A DNA stretch of 64,000 bases from Cenococcum geophilum 1.58. Lineage: Eukaryota > Ascomycota > Dothideomycetes > Gloniales > Gloniaceae. The notes under the pieces are model-generated. The model was given only the letters and a program-made list of their open reading frames with translations, was not told the origin of the DNA and ran no database searches. The stretch lies in NCBI GenBank assembly GCA_001692895.1, contig KV748177.1:310001-374000 (forward strand), written 5' to 3'. Shown here in pieces: positions 25,209 through 37,060 of this stretch (its first letter is position 1; every line of letters starts with the position of its first letter). The translations under genes and the position numbers were made by a program.

Positions 25209-26856
25209 TAAGAACTATTTAAAAGGTTAACGGATTTTATCTATAAGGTATAATAGAGAGACGCCTCCTATACTATCTTTAATATAGAAGTAAACCGGAA
25301 ATATAATAGAAAGGAAGCTACTAGGCGCTACTATTAGGAACTAAACCTAATAGGCCTACTATATAGATATAGCAAGGTTTAAGTGCTATAAGAAGTAAAT
25401 CTATAATAAAAGATTCTTATAAAGAATTATAATAATCCTCTAGGCGGCCACTATAGTTAAGTAAAAATAGTAAAAATATTTTAGCTATTATAAAAAGTAT
25501 TAAGTATATAAAATCTATAGGTATAAGCTATAAGGTTTACTTAAATTAGTTCCTCCTACTAGTAAGCTATAGTAATATTACACTATAGACTTTATTACAG
25601 ATCTTCTACTATTTAAAGATAGCTAAAAATAAATATATAATATAGTCCTTATGCTTATTAATAGGGTTTTAAAGTATATTTAATACCTTCTTATTAATAA
25701 GATAATTAATATATAAATACTTACTAACTTAATTAAGGAAAAATATTTTCTTAAAGTAGATTAGCCATACTCTATTATTATTAATAGGGGTAGCGCCTTT
25801 ATAAGCTAGCGCTGGTTAGACCTATACTTCTATTTAAAAATAAACTACTATTATGGTATAGCCTTTTATTTATAAATAAATGGGTAAATAAAATATAAGA
25901 ACTAGGAACTAGAGTCTTACCTATAAATATATTTAAACTACTAGTAAGATAATTAGTATAAACTACTTTTATATACGGAATATACTTATAATTTAAAGTA
26001 ATATATATTATATAAGTATATACTAATCTAGATTACCTATAGCGTCTAATTATTTAGATTTAATGATATACCTAGCAATTACTGGCTAAGGCTATATAAT
26101 TAACTATATAATTCTACTAGGAAGTTTTAAAATATCTATTAAGGGGTATAAGGGTACCTCTAGAAATAAAAAGAGTAATAAAAGTATATAAAGTAAAGCC
26201 TATAAGATGCCTAAGAGTAGTAAAGACTTTAGTATAACTATAAGCATTAAGATAGGCATTTTGGAGTAGGTAATTATATTTAATAAATATTAAAACCTAT
26301 TAACTATTAAAGAAGCTCTATATAAGATACCTAGGTTTCCTTTAAATTAAGAAATAAATTAGTAAGTTAGCTTACTATCTTTAGCTACTCCTATCTATAG
26401 CTTATATATATCTAGTGTTTTATATAAACCTACTAGAGCTATAGTATAAACTATTACTAAAAAAGAACTTCCGTTTAAGCCTAATTAAATACCCTAAGGT
26501 AGTGGGTAAGTAGTATAAGGTTAAAGTTATACTATACTATAAGTTTATTAAGAATAAGCTTTAATATAAAGTTTAATAGCTAGGCTATTCTGTTAAGGAC
26601 TTTATATAGAAACTAAAGAATTACCTTAATAATTATAAAAATATACTAAAAGAATATTAGGACTAAGGTCTATAATCTATAAATTATAAAAAACGCTTTC
26701 AGACTATAGTAATATTACAACCTATAAAGAAAACTTATAGTAGGCCATAAAAGGCTCTAAAGAGTAAATAGGTTAAATTGGATATAAAATAAATAGGCTT
26801 TAAAAACCATAGAGATAGGGTTATAGCTTAAGGCAAAATAGGTCCTTAGCCTTTTT

Positions 26857-27566
26857 TTTTAAATTTTTTTTTTATATCCATTGTATTGTACTACGTACAA
26901 TACTGCGCATATAGCCTCTAGGCTATAGCGCTATAGTTCTATATACATGAATCCTTTCTAGGCAGCTTAATATATACTAGTAGCTATGTCCTAGTAGTTT
27001 ATAAACCTCTAGACTAGAGGTTTACCGCTCCCTANTAAAATACTAGGTTANGACAACTATTANGTAGTATTAAAANAGTANNAAAANGGTAAAANAAANN
27101 GTAAACGAATCCTAACGCCTACCCCTGTATATTTTATAGTTTATTTCTGTCCTTTTGCTTACTACTGTCTATTTACTAAAAGTCTAGTAGGAGTTACCTC
27201 CTTCTAAAGCTTCTGCTTCCATTAGCCACTCTTTAGTAGCTATTTTTGTCTTACTTAGAAATAGGAAAAGCGCCCTTCTTCCTTTTTCTATACAAAAGAG
27301 CTTCTCTAGGGAGAGAGAAGAGCTTAGTTGTCTTTGCATTTCTTTTCTCTCTTCCCTGTATAGTCTGTATTCTAGTAATAGGTGCTTAGGAGTCTGTATA
27401 GCTCTACAGCCCTTAAAGCATCTACCTTCTTTATCCTTCCCTATTGTCTTAGAGAAGGATTTAAAGAAGCCTTTTCCTAGTTTTAGTTAATAGAAAGCTG
27501 ATTGTAACCTTTTAGGATATTTATCCTTAGGGGCTTTAAGAGATAAAGAGTAGTTTCCTCTAGAGA
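26857..27566 (-). mobile_element. 5'-truncated LINE (Tad-like), copy 2
   Basis: Minus-strand copy of the LINE end at 23,252. Its A-rich tail appears as a T run at 26,857-26,875, followed by the conserved 3' UTR and the ORF2 end (Cys/His segment about 27,330-27,430). A 14-bp target duplication, TCCTTAGCCTTTTT, lies at about 26,843-26,856 and 27,567-27,580. The segment 27,036-27,100 contains several ambiguous N bases, so base-level reading there is unsafe. Confidence 0.85.
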
Positions 27567-27652
27567 TCCTTAGCCTTTTTATATATATAGTATAAAATTA
27601 ATAAAGCGTTTTGCTAGAACTATATTCCTATTAATTAATCTATACTAAAAAT

Positions 27653-27877
27653 TATAAGGTAAGGATATAGATAGGAAGTCTAATAATAGAATAATGGGTA
27701 TATTGTATAAATAGAGACAAATCCTTAAGGGAAAGGGAGGAGTCCGTGTATAAGGTAGGAAGGGTTTTTCCTAGGTATATGCTTTGCACGTGCCTTATAG
27801 GCGAGTTACCCCTAGGTTACCCTAGGGTCGCCTATACCTTATAGCTATATAACTATTTATTTAGGTTTTACCTAACA
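27653..27877 (-). repeat. Gypsy-B 3' LTR
   Basis: Pairs with 35,309-35,532. It contains AAATCCTTA (27,719-27,727), the same nine plus-strand letters whose complement lies in the primer-binding position beside the 5' LTR. It also has a CACGTGCCTTA box and a direct GTTACCCTAGG-like repeat. Confidence 0.9.
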
Positions 27878-28043
27878 ATGCCCCCCCCTTTAAAAAGGGT
27901 TGTCCCTAATTTTTTATATACTTAAGCCTTAATAAAACCCTATAAAAAACCTTAGTAAGGAAAAAATTTAGAGGGAAAAGAGCGTTTTAATTTTTTATAT
28001 AGAGGGACGGGTAGTATATATACGCGGCGCGAAGATATTAAGG

Positions 28044-28150
28044 AACTTTAACCGGCGGTTAAAGTTGTCTAATTAGTTAGATTTGCCTTACTAAGACTCC
28101 CCCGTATTTAACTAAGCTAGTAGCGATTTTATATACCTAGTATAGAAAAT
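28044..28150. repeat. Paired palindromes in the Gypsy-B 3' tail
   Basis: 28,044-28,066 is AACTTTAACCG-G-CGGTTAAAGTT, with perfect 11-bp arms. 28,126-28,150 is ATTTTATAT...AGTATAGAAAAT. The same two palindromes occur in the 3' tail of Gypsy-D (39,988-40,010 and 39,864-39,888), with the first block inverted and on the other side of the second. Confidence 0.7.
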
Positions 28151-28261
28151 CCTAATTAGTTCATTTAATAGGTAGAGCTAGTAGAGCTTAATACCGTTAC
28201 CTAAATTTGGTAAACTAGAAATATTCTAAAGCTCGCTTATATAGGTAGGCTGCTAGTACCT

Positions 28262-28505
28262 TATAGGTAGGTTATAGGTTATTTATATGCAGCTAGATTC
28301 GTAGACGGTAAGGCTATATACCTGTTAAATCCGCCGCTAACCCTACTTTGGCCTTACGCTATACCGGCGTAGCGCTGTATATACTTTATGGGTAGGTTAT
28401 AGGTTACTTATATATAGCCAGATTAGGACAGTAAGGCTATATACCTATTAAACCCGCCGCTAACCTATACTTTAGCCTTATGCGTTATCCGCGTAGTATA
28501 TACAT
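28262..28505. repeat. ~120-bp tandem duplication in Gypsy-B 3' tail
   Basis: 28,262-28,388 and 28,389-28,505 both read GGTAGGTTATAGGTTA..., then TAAGGCTATATACCTRTTAAAYCCGCCGCTAACC. The region is non-coding as far as can be seen. Confidence 0.7.
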
Positions 28506-29478
28506 AAAATAGTGTATAAGTTATTAGTATAGGTTACTACTAGCGGGTTACTAGCAGATTATAGACCCTGGTTAAATAGACCCTAATTATAGATAGGCCT
28601 ATTCTCTAATATATAAATAATCTGCTTAGCTAGTATAGAGTAATAGACTAGGTTTAGAAAGGGTGCTTTCTAAATTAAGCTTTGTTGCTAGTATACTATA
28701 GCAATTATTGCTTATTCTTTAATCCCTTAGGTTATTCTCTGCTTCGCTTTAATATAGGTTATATTTTAATAGCGGCGCTTACTTTTCGCCTACGCTTTAT
28801 CTATAAGGCTAGGGTGTCCCGCTTGCGGTACTTATTTAGTAGTTATTAATAATTTTTAAGTTCTATCTTGTATAAAAATGTCTATTTAAAGCAAAGTCAC
28901 GCCTTCCCTCCAAACAGCAACATCAATATCTATTACAATTAGCCTTTTGGCTTTTCGCTTTAAAATAAGGCTTATTTAATAGAGATTTTGTTGTTTATTC
29001 GTCTTATAGCCTTAATAATGCTATGCCGTACGGCGTTGTGTTATCGTCGCGATAAAACGTCTTACCCCTTAGAGGATCGCGAAGTTTCGCGTCGCGTCTT
29101 TCCACAACAGCTGTTAATAAGTAGTCTTTCCTAACAATTTTTCCCATAGGGTTTTTTAACAGGTTTTGAATTAACGCTTTCCAGCTTACTACGTCGTCGT
29201 CGTTAATAGCCTTTAATATTACCTACCCGAACGGTTTTTAATAATACTCTATAAGCGTAAAGAGACGACATATATTCCTACTTCTATATTAGTTATTAGG
29301 CGCAGGCCTTATACCACTAGGTTCGTTGTTAACAGCCTTTAATATTACCTAGGTTCTAGGTTACCTAAATAGTCTTTTAATAATACCCTATGGTCGCAAA
29401 AAAGACGAGATATATTCCTACTTCTATATTAGTTATAGGGCGCAGGCCTTGTACCGCTAGTTTCTAACGGTACGCGTT
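28506..29478. repeat. Gypsy-B 3' tail with dispersed duplications
   Basis: 29,196-29,326 and 29,329-29,458 are a ~130-bp tandem duplication (AGCCTTTAATATTACCTA core). The 85-bp block at 28,878-28,962 recurs at 29,645-29,728. A plus-strand reading from ATG 28,879 has only TAA/TAG stops, but RIP removes TGA everywhere, so that is weak evidence for a gene and I do not call one. Confidence 0.6.
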
Positions 29479-29948
29479 GTTTGGGGCAATAAGTGTGTAA
29501 TTATCTACCACTACTTGAGATAGTAGGGAACCTACTATGCAATACAGCAGGCTAAGATAATTACCCTCTCCTTAGGCCTACACCCCCAATTAATATATTA
29601 TTTAGAATATATCTCTACCTCTACGAGCAAGTAAATAGATAAAAATGTCTATTTAAAGCGAAGTTATGCCTTCCCTCTAAACAGCAACATTAATATCTAT
29701 TATAATCAGCCTTTCGGCTTTTTGCTTTCCCACCCTCCACCCTATAGATAGATTTTGCAGCCTCTTAGGCTTGCGGTAGGCCTGAGGGGGGCAATAAGTA
29801 TATAATCATCTACTACTACTTAAGATAGTAGGGAACCTACTATGCAATACAGCAGGCTGAGATAATTACCCTTTCCTTAGGCCTACACCCCTAATTAATA
29901 CATTATTTAGAATATATCTCTACCTCTACGAGTAAGTGAATAGATTTC
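29479..29948. repeat. 160-bp direct repeat pair at the pol end of Gypsy-B
   Basis: 29,482-29,640 and 29,790-29,948 are near-identical (GGCAATAAGT..., TAGTAGGGAACCTACTATG, a perfect inverted repeat, and ...CTCTACCTCTACGAG). The second copy contains the end of the chromodomain frame, so part of the coding end has been duplicated downstream. Confidence 0.75.
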
Positions 29949-32900
29949 TATTTACTATACTTATTTAGCTATCCTAGCTATTTAATAAGGTACTATAGTT
30001 GTCTAGTATAATTCTAGTAGGCGATAATTGCTTTTACTTCCTAGCTGCCTTCTTTAAGCTCTTCTACTACCGGGGGTTAAAACCTAGGGTGTGACTTATA
30101 AAGCTCTAGTAGGGAGATATAAAAGACTAGGTGGAGCTATGCTATAATAGGTAGAAGCTCTAGCTTATATACTTACTACCCTATACGCTCTAAGATCTAA
30201 AACGGTCCTATAAACTTATAGTTAAGCTTTTTATAGGGACGTTTTGTGTAGATGTTCTTAGAGGAAAGTAGGACTTATTTACCGACGGCGAAGTACTTAG
30301 CTAGGTAGTAACGATTATAGTATTTTACCTAAAGCTTTTAGGCGTGTATTATTGACGCCGCCGCTACCTTATATATAAGGCGTAGGCATTATAGATGCGT
30401 CTCTGCGAGTTAGACATTTGTTAACTTAGACTCCTCCTTACCTTACTAGGCGTCTTAAACGCTATCTAGGACTCTGTTTAGGATATTTAGTAGCTAGCTA
30501 TAGGCGAGCTTAATAGGGGAACGCTTTATTATGGTATAGACCTTAAAGTTATAGGTAAAGGCTGCTTCTTTAAGTAGGGAGGCCTAATTAAACTGTTCCT
30601 AGTTTGTAAATATATATAGGTATACCTTAAGCTCCTAGTTCTAATGCTCCGTTTAATTATTTATCTATAGGTGGAATATAGTGCTAAGTTTATATTAAAA
30701 GCGGAGATAGTAGTATATAATGCTCTAGTACTCGCTTATAAATACACTACCCCTATTAGAGATAATATTATCTAGAGGTTCTATTTATATAAAGACTCTA
30801 AATGAGAGTTCTATAAGTTGTATAGTATTAATTATCTTACGCACTAGATAGTAGCGTACTAGCTTTATAAAACGGTCTATAAAAATAAGGACGGAGTTAT
30901 ACTCTACGCTATTAGAAGTTTTAGACTCTAGGAAATCTATAATAAAGTTAAGTAAATAATGCTGCTAGGCTTAAGTAGGGGCCTAAAGGCTGTAGCTTAC
31001 TATAGGGTTTATAGCGGCGCAATTTAGAGCGTTAGTAGGTATTATAATTATCTAGGTATTTACGAAGGTCCTAGATAAGGCCGTTTTAAGTATACTTCCG
31101 TGCGATTACCTTAAAGGTATAATTAAAACTATAGTGGCCGCCTATAGGATTGTTATAATTCTACTTAAGGATCTCCTATTATAGTAGTATGTAATTTAGC
31201 ACCTAGACCTTATTATTTTGCCTTAGGAGTCCTTAATTATTAAGGGTATAGTTCTTATTACTAGTAGGAACTTATTCTTAGGTTAACTAATTATATATAG
31301 AGCGTGTAAAGGTGTCTCTTTTTTATACTCCGTAAATAAAATTAACTAGTAACTTAGGGGGGTATTTTATAAACGCCGTTTTAGCTAAAGCAGCTACTAC
31401 TACCTCTTGCTGTGGTATGAGACTTTGCGTAAAGTTAGTGCTAGTGAAGTAACGTATAATATATAGGTAATTTACTAGGTTATTGCGGGGGACTATAGCC
31501 TAGGCTAAGGGGTCTTCCCTAAAGTTAAGCGCTATTAGGTTAGTTAAAGTGGTCTTAAAGAAAATAGTAGGACGCTCTAGTCTAATAGCGCTAAGTTTAT
31601 AAGGGTCGCTTGTATATTACATATATACTACTTACTAGTTTAGTATAATAGTACTAGGGCCGCCTATAAGGCCTATAACCTATAACTTTTACTATAATAT
31701 AGGCAGTATAGTATTAAGGATTATCCTCTTACTGCTATCTTTAAAGCCTTTAGTATAATCTAGGCGCTAGGATAGTATATTAGCGGGATTTGCTTTACCT
31801 AGCTTATATTTAATTTTAAAATTAAACTTAGCTAGTTCCTTAGTATACTAGGCCTAGTAAGTAGATAAGCTTTTAGTGGTTATAAAATACCTAAGATTGT
31901 TATAATTATAGAGTACGCGCGTTATATACGCGGCGTATTTAAGGTAGTAGCGCTACGTCTTAAAGTATTGTACTATAGCAAGTAGTTCTTTATTATACGT
32001 ATTATACTATACTTCTAAGCTAGTAAGCTTCTAACTATAATAAGCAATTGGGTGCTAGTGGAGTTAATCTTCTTACCCTAAAGGCTGCAGAAGTATACCG
32101 CTATAGGTATAGTTAGAAGCGTTAGTAATTACTATTAGGGGTAGATTAGGGTTAAAGTAGCGAAGTAGAGGAGCCTATATAAATATAGCGCGTAGCTTAT
32201 AGAATACCTATTATACGTTATTAGGCCAGGACTAAGGTTAATACTATTTAGTAGGCCCTTTTAACTTGCGCTTTTACTTCTTCTCCTTATCTAATATTGG
32301 GTTGCAATATGCCTATATAAGATATACGTGTAGGGGGTATATGGTATCTAAGTAGTTTTAGATAAATTGCCTATAGAAGTTAGTAAAGCTAAGGAAGACC
32401 TAGATATCCCTATAGGACTTAGGCTTAGGCTATTTCTTAATAGCTTTTACGCGGTTAGGATCTATTATAATACCCCTAGGGGTAATAATAAAGCCTAGGA
32501 ACTTAACGTTCTTAGTATAAAAGATATATTTTAATAGTTTAACGTACAGGCCCTAAGCGCGGAGCTGTTGTAGTACCTACTTAACGTGCTTATCCTTATT
32601 ATTTAAGTAGATAAGAATATTATCTAGGTAAACTATGTAGATAGTATTTACTAGGTTTCTAGAGCTTTATAAATGTAGCTTTAGAATATTATAGGGGTAT
32701 TAGTAAGACTAAAGGATATTACTAGGTACTTAAAGTGACTATAGTATGTCTTAAATATGGTCTTCTATTTATCTCCCTTTTTAATATAAATTTTATAGTA
32801 CGTATTATAAAGATCTAGCTTTATAAATATCTTCGTATAGCTAAGCCTATTAAAGAGTTCGCTGACTAGCGGTAGGGGGTACCGATTTTTAATCGTGATC

Positions 32901-35256
32901 TTGTTTAGGCGTCTGTAGTTAACGTATAGCCATATTATACTGTCTGCTTTTAGTATAAAGAGGATAGGCGCTCTAGTAGGCGACTTACTGAGCCTAATCT
33001 AGCCTTTCTTAAGAGCACTGTTTAGGTACTTTTGTAAAATCTATAACTTTTTCTATAAGAGGTTATAGAGGGACATTTATGGTGGCGTCTTGCCTTCTTT
33101 TAAGTCGATTATATAGTCGTACTTAAAGTTCTACGGTAGTATGCTTACTAACTTATTAGAGAAGATATTAATTTCCTTCTTATATATATCTAGTAGGCTA
33201 GGGGCTACGGAGGTTGAAGTAACTATTATATAGTAGTATGCTTTTGGGAGCTAGTAAAGAGAAGGGTGCGGCTAATATACGTTTTGTAGGTGTGCTTATA
33301 TAAAGAGTGTATATAGCTCTGCTGTAGTATACTTAATAGTTTTAGGGTTTTAATTACCTCCCCCTTGTGTATAGGTGATCTATACTAGCACTAGAGGGTC
33401 TTTATAGGTACTCGCTGCCAGTAACGGTAGGTTCTCTACTATATTTATAACTAGTGTCTTTACGTCTAAAGGGTCTGTATAGGTACTTGCTGCTAGTAAT
33501 AATAGGTCCTTTATTATATTTATAACCGGTATAGAGAAGGAATCTTCTAGCTATAGTGAATAGACTGTTTTGCTAGCCTTAATGTCTATTAGGAGAGTAT
33601 TAAGGGTAACTATTTAGAGGCGTTTAGGGTCCAAAGTACCCTAGATAAACTATCTAGAACGGAAGCTAATTAATAGATCTACTTTCGCGAGCTAATTCTA
33701 TCTAAGAACTATATCGTAATTATTAAATAAGCTGCCCTAAAAGGTCTGCGGGCCGATAGTGCGAGGGGTACCCTAGGAGTTTCTAGTGGTAACCGTTAGA
33801 TTATAAGTATTCTAAATTGTTATTTAGTTGCTATTAAGGAAATATATAATAGGTTTATATAAACGTAGCGTATAGCGTATAGGTAGGTTAAACTTACGGA
33901 CGATATCTTAATTAATAAGGTTAATTTGGCACCTATTATTATATAAAGTATATAGGCGGACTTCGCCTTAGAGCGTATTTATTATAATATATACTATAAT
34001 ATGTTTTTTCTTTCCCTCTATATTAGGCCCTAGTTGCAGTTAAGAGAGATACGCTATTAGGGCTTTAGGTTTTCCGAAGGCTAAGCTAACTTCTCTCTAT
34101 TAGCCTACTTCTAGTGTTTCTTATAGTGGCCGCCTGCGGTCTTTTAACTCGCCTGCGTAGCACTAGCGTCTAGGGGGTCCCCTAAGCCATCTAGCTTTTA
34201 GGTGGTCTCCCTAGGAGTTTACTTAGAAAAGCGTCGCCTTTTTTAGGTTTTATTCCCTAAGCCTAACTCTATAAAGCCTATGCTGTGACCGCGCTTTATA
34301 TACAATAATTTACTATTACTACTTACGTAATCTTTCGCAAGCTTTGTAGTATTAAGCAATTACTTTATATAGCGGATTTCGTTAAAGAGGTCTCTAACGG
34401 CTCTTACCTGTTAGGCGAAGTTTTAGCAGAAAAGCTCTGCTTATAGGTGGGCTAGAAGATATAAGAATTAAAAGTCTACCTATTGTTTAGGATTAATAAA
34501 AGGGGTATATAAGAAGAGGTCCTTTAAACTATATATACGGGTTAGGAAGATATTAAACCTCTAGCTTTCCTTTATAATAGCCGTATAGTACATTATAGCG
34601 TTATTAAAGCGTCTTACTATAGGGTTCCTAATCTGGTCTTAGACTATAGTCTTAAATTTATCCTATAGTAAAGGACACTTATTTTTAGTACCTAACCGGC
34701 GATAAACTAGTTAGGCGATTGTCATTTCTTTTATAAGACCTTTAATAGCCTAGCGTGTGCGTTGCTTATAGTTATAGTTAGCGTTATTAACCTTAAATTG
34801 GTTCTTAACTGCGGCAATTTACTAGTTAAAATGCTGTTGAGTAGTACTGCTAATATTGGGTAGTAACTTCTTAACTAGGGCGTTAAGATTTAATTGGCGT
34901 ATATATTTACTACGTAACTCGTACTCTTTACTAGAGAGGTAATAGGAGGGCTTTATTAAATTGATAATGCTCTGTAAGTTAGCTATTTTCTTAACTAGCT
35001 TATCTAGCTCCTTTATATTAGCGGTATTAGGTAAAATACTAGTAACCTTATTAAGCTCTTGTTAAGCCTAGGTATATAAGTTAAACTAGTTTCTAGCGTT
35101 TATAGATATTTAATTATTTTAAATTTTAAAAAATGGCTTAAATGCTGCTGGTATACTTCTAGCAGTTTTATCTACACTAGATTTTAAGGTGTTCTGCGGT
35201 TATATTACTAGCGTATTACCATTAGGTATAGGCGTTGGTTTTCTTTTTAGAGGTAT
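29905..35256 (-). pseudogene. Gypsy-B gag-pol with chromodomain
   Basis: The likely start is ATA 35,256 (mutated ATG) before P-L-K-R-K-P-T-P. Gag is long and helical, without a clear zinc knuckle, followed by a protease region (about 33,950). RT reads R-L-N-K-I-T-I-K-N-R-Y-P-L-P, then I-K-L-D-L-Y-N-T-Y, then the catalytic box Y-L-D-N (32,619-32,630). RNase H reads I-T-N-A-S-N and D/N-K-E-L-L-A-I-V. The integrase zinc domain has G-G-H-Y-S-F-N-Y-T and Y-N-T-Y-Q-R. The chromodomain-like end (K-A-I-I-A-Y...Y-L-I-K-W-L-G-W) finishes near 29,905. One base is lost or gained near 32,650 between the RT segments. Catalytic Asp residues are changed to Asn by TG-to-TA mutation. Confidence 0.82.
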
Positions 35257-35296
35257 TATAGAAAAATTAAACTGGCTATCCTTTTAAGGGGATTAG

Positions 35297-35305
35297 TAAG
35301 GATTT
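35297..35305 (-). promoter_or_regulatory. Gypsy-B primer-binding site, self-priming type
   Basis: Just inside the 5' LTR the minus strand reads AAATCCTTA. It is complementary to TAAGGATTT in the element's own LTR transcript (9/9 using the 3' LTR at 27,719-27,727, 8/9 with the 5' LTR at 35,374-35,382). No tRNA 3' end complement (TGG...) is present. This suggests Tf1/sushi-like self-priming. Confidence 0.55.
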
Positions 35306-35308
35306 AAA

Positions 35309-35532
35309 TATAAGGTAGGATATAGATAGGGAGTCTAATAATAGAATAATGAGTATATTGTATAGACAGAGACGAATCCTTAAGGGAAAGGGAGGAGTCC
35401 GTATGTAAGGTAGGAAGGGTTTTCCCTAGGTATATATTCTGCACGTGCCTTACGGGCGAGTTACCCCTAGGTTGCCTTAGGGTCGCCCGTACCTTGCGGC
35501 TATATAACTATCTACTTAGGTTTTACCTAATA
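35309..35532 (-). repeat. Gypsy-B 5' LTR
   Basis: Pairs with 27,653-27,877. The first base reads TA rather than TG and the last TA rather than CA, the expected RIP products of TG...CA. Followed by GAAAT, the right half of the target duplication. Confidence 0.9.
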
Positions 35533-35648
35533 GAAATGTTATTTTTAGGGCTCTTAAACCCTTTTTAAAAGCCTTATAAGGCCTTTCTAAGCACCTAATT
35601 AAGGTCTTTAATTATTACTATATATAAGAACATATTCTAAATACCTAA

Positions 35649-36398
35649 GGGGCTGTTTAGTTGCAAATCGCCTCTATATTTATAATCTATCAATCCGTGC
35701 GTCTTTTAGTGTTACCCGTTTTATAATTAGTGGCGGCTACTATTTAAATATGTAATTAAGTTGACTATTTAGTTACGGCTCTAGATAAGGCTTTATATTT
35801 AACTTTATATAATATATAATTAATGTTACTAAGCAATTTAAATAAGCCACTCTTTACTACTAGGCCTTTATCGCAACTTCCTACTTTTTTATAATAATAG
35901 AGCCTCCTTAGCCGACACCCCCTCTGCGATTAACGCTTTTTATATCTTTACCTACCTCCTATAAGAGCTGTAGTAGAGCTATAGTAATGCCCGCAACGCC
36001 TGTAATGCCTTAGAAATAAGCTTATCGCGATTATAAAGGTTAAATTATTATTATTATTATATAAGGCATATAAACGCGATAGTAGTATCGCGGTTAAGGC
36101 GTATAGAGTCGCCATATTACGAGAAGTCGTTACTTTAGCTCGTATATGGGAGCTCTATATTAATATAGAATATAAAACGGGAGCTTAAGGCTCTATATTA
36201 AAATGGTGCTAAGAACCTTATTTTAACTACTATATACAGTATAGCTTGCAAATTTGACGCGCTTACCGATATGGAGGAGCTCTATATTTAAAAGTGGTTA
36301 GATTTACCGAATACCTACCTTATATTTAAATTTGAGCTCCATTTTAGTTATAATATAGAGCCTCTATATTAAATATAGAGGTGCAACCAAATACCCCC
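35649..36398. mobile_element. PIF/Harbinger-like non-autonomous element, copy 2 (inverted)
   Basis: 750-bp reverse-complement relative of 24,479-25,208. Ends are GGGGCTGTTTAGTTGC and GCAACCAAATACCCCC, with the target duplication TAA at 35,646-35,648 and 36,399-36,401. It interrupts the 3' part of Gypsy-A copy 1; copy 2 shows the empty site near 49,680. No transposase. Confidence 0.85.
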
Positions 36399-36644
36399 TA
36401 ATTTAAAAGCCACTATACCTTACCCTTAGGAGTAGGATTAATATCTATTAGCCTTTTAAGGAATAGCTAATAAGAATAAGATTTAAACCCCTTAGTAGAG
36501 GTATAAGTAGATATAAAAATAGGGGTAGGATAATAAGGTATGGCTAAAGTAAAATTCTTAAATACTTATTACTAATATTAGGTTAAAACTAATACTAATA
36601 AAGCTTTTATAGTGCAAGCTTATAGTTAATAAAGATACGCTTAA

Positions 36645-36983
36645 CATTAGGACATTTTTTTTGGGTACGTTGTTGTAAGCGAAAATCGGGGTCTATAAAA
36701 CCTGCGTAAGTCGCAATTTTAGCGATTTGCGGCAATTTGTAGCAATTTGCTATAAATATATAGGCTACCTATCACATATCGGGGGGGCTGATTTGGCGCG
36801 GTTACATTAGGGCCACCCCTACTAATAACGCGCGCGAACCCCGCACGAGGTCGCGCAGCGACCGCCCCCAAGTACTTTCGCACGCGATTTTGGGCGAAAA
36901 GGTATATAATTTGTGTTAGATCGGTACTTCTAGACGGTCGCGTAATATTACTCTAAATTTATAACATCTAAATAGGCTCTATT
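36645..36983. mobile_element. T1: left end of a T-rich-TIR DNA element
   Basis: CATTAGGACATTTTTTTTGGG begins exactly where Gypsy-A copy 1 stops matching copy 2. The first ~125 bp match 60,997-61,115 of T2, with differences almost all C-to-T or G-to-A in T1. It includes the sub-terminal repeats GCGATTTGCGGC/GCAATTTGTAGC. From about 36,785 there is a CpG-rich stretch (GGCGCGG, AACGCGCGCGAACCCCG) quite unlike the AT-rich surroundings. The matching right end was not found before 39,303. Confidence 0.55.
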
Positions 36984-37053
36984 CCTATATTAAGGCGTCT
37001 TAATTACTATAGTATAGTCCTATATTAAAACGTCTTAGTTACTATAGTATAGT
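36984..37053. repeat. 35-bp minisatellite, left part (2 units)
   Basis: Units at 36,984 and 37,019 with core TATTAAGGCGTCTTAATTAC and the end ACTATAGTATAGT. The array resumes at 39,144 after a LINE insertion. Confidence 0.85.
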
Positions 37054-37060
37054 TATATAT

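Larger units (their letters stand above)
19430..26842 (+). pseudogene. Gypsy-A gag-pol with chromodomain region (copy 1, split)
   Basis: Homologous throughout to copy 2. Seen: a Gag region with conserved Leu/Gln-rich helices; a protease-like F-K-A-L-Y-N-S-G-A-K-I (canonical D changed to N) near 21,150; RT with I-K-L-D-L and G-H-F-K-Y-I-V and the catalytic box Y-L-D-N (22,502-22,513); an RNase H D-N-K-E-L-L-A segment near 23,165; integrase with a D-F-I-T-D-L catalytic start near 25,580; and the C-terminal region up to 26,840. Stops are of the Gln-to-TAG/TAA kind. The ATG that copy 2 shows as M-L-E-E-Y has become ATC here (I-L-E-E-Y). The frame is cut by a LINE and a Harbinger-like element, so no product is possible. 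Confidence 0.8.
27653..35532 (-). mobile_element. Complete Ty3/Gypsy element Gypsy-B (chromovirus type)
   Basis: LTRs of 225 and 224 bp (27,653-27,877 and 35,309-35,532) enclose gag-pol on the minus strand. The target duplication is A/GAAAT (27,648-27,652 AAAAT; 35,533-35,537 GAAAT; the empty site in Gypsy-A copy 2 reads GGAAT). A polypurine tract lies against the left LTR (minus strand of 27,879-27,898, AAAGGGGGGG). The insertion is in the 3' part of Gypsy-A copy 1. A long 3' non-coding segment with internal duplications separates pol from the 3' LTR. Confidence 0.9.
19345..36644 (+). mobile_element. Gypsy-A copy 1, 5'-truncated and five times interrupted
   Basis: Co-linear with Gypsy-A copy 2 (56,060 down to about 49,380 on the minus strand) once five insertions are removed: a LINE at 23,252-23,880, a Harbinger-like element at 24,479-25,208, a LINE at 26,857-27,566, Gypsy-B at 27,653-35,532 and a Harbinger-like element at 35,649-36,398. 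Alignment to copy 2 resumes exactly on both sides of each insertion, which gives independent proof of every boundary. It ends at 36,644, where the T-rich TIR element begins. No LTR of its own remains. Confidence 0.85.

Noticed and set aside
28879-29420. Antisense frame in the Gypsy-B tail starting at ATG 28,879
   Set aside because: Many stops; absence of TGA means little in RIP DNA, and the region is made of non-coding duplications.
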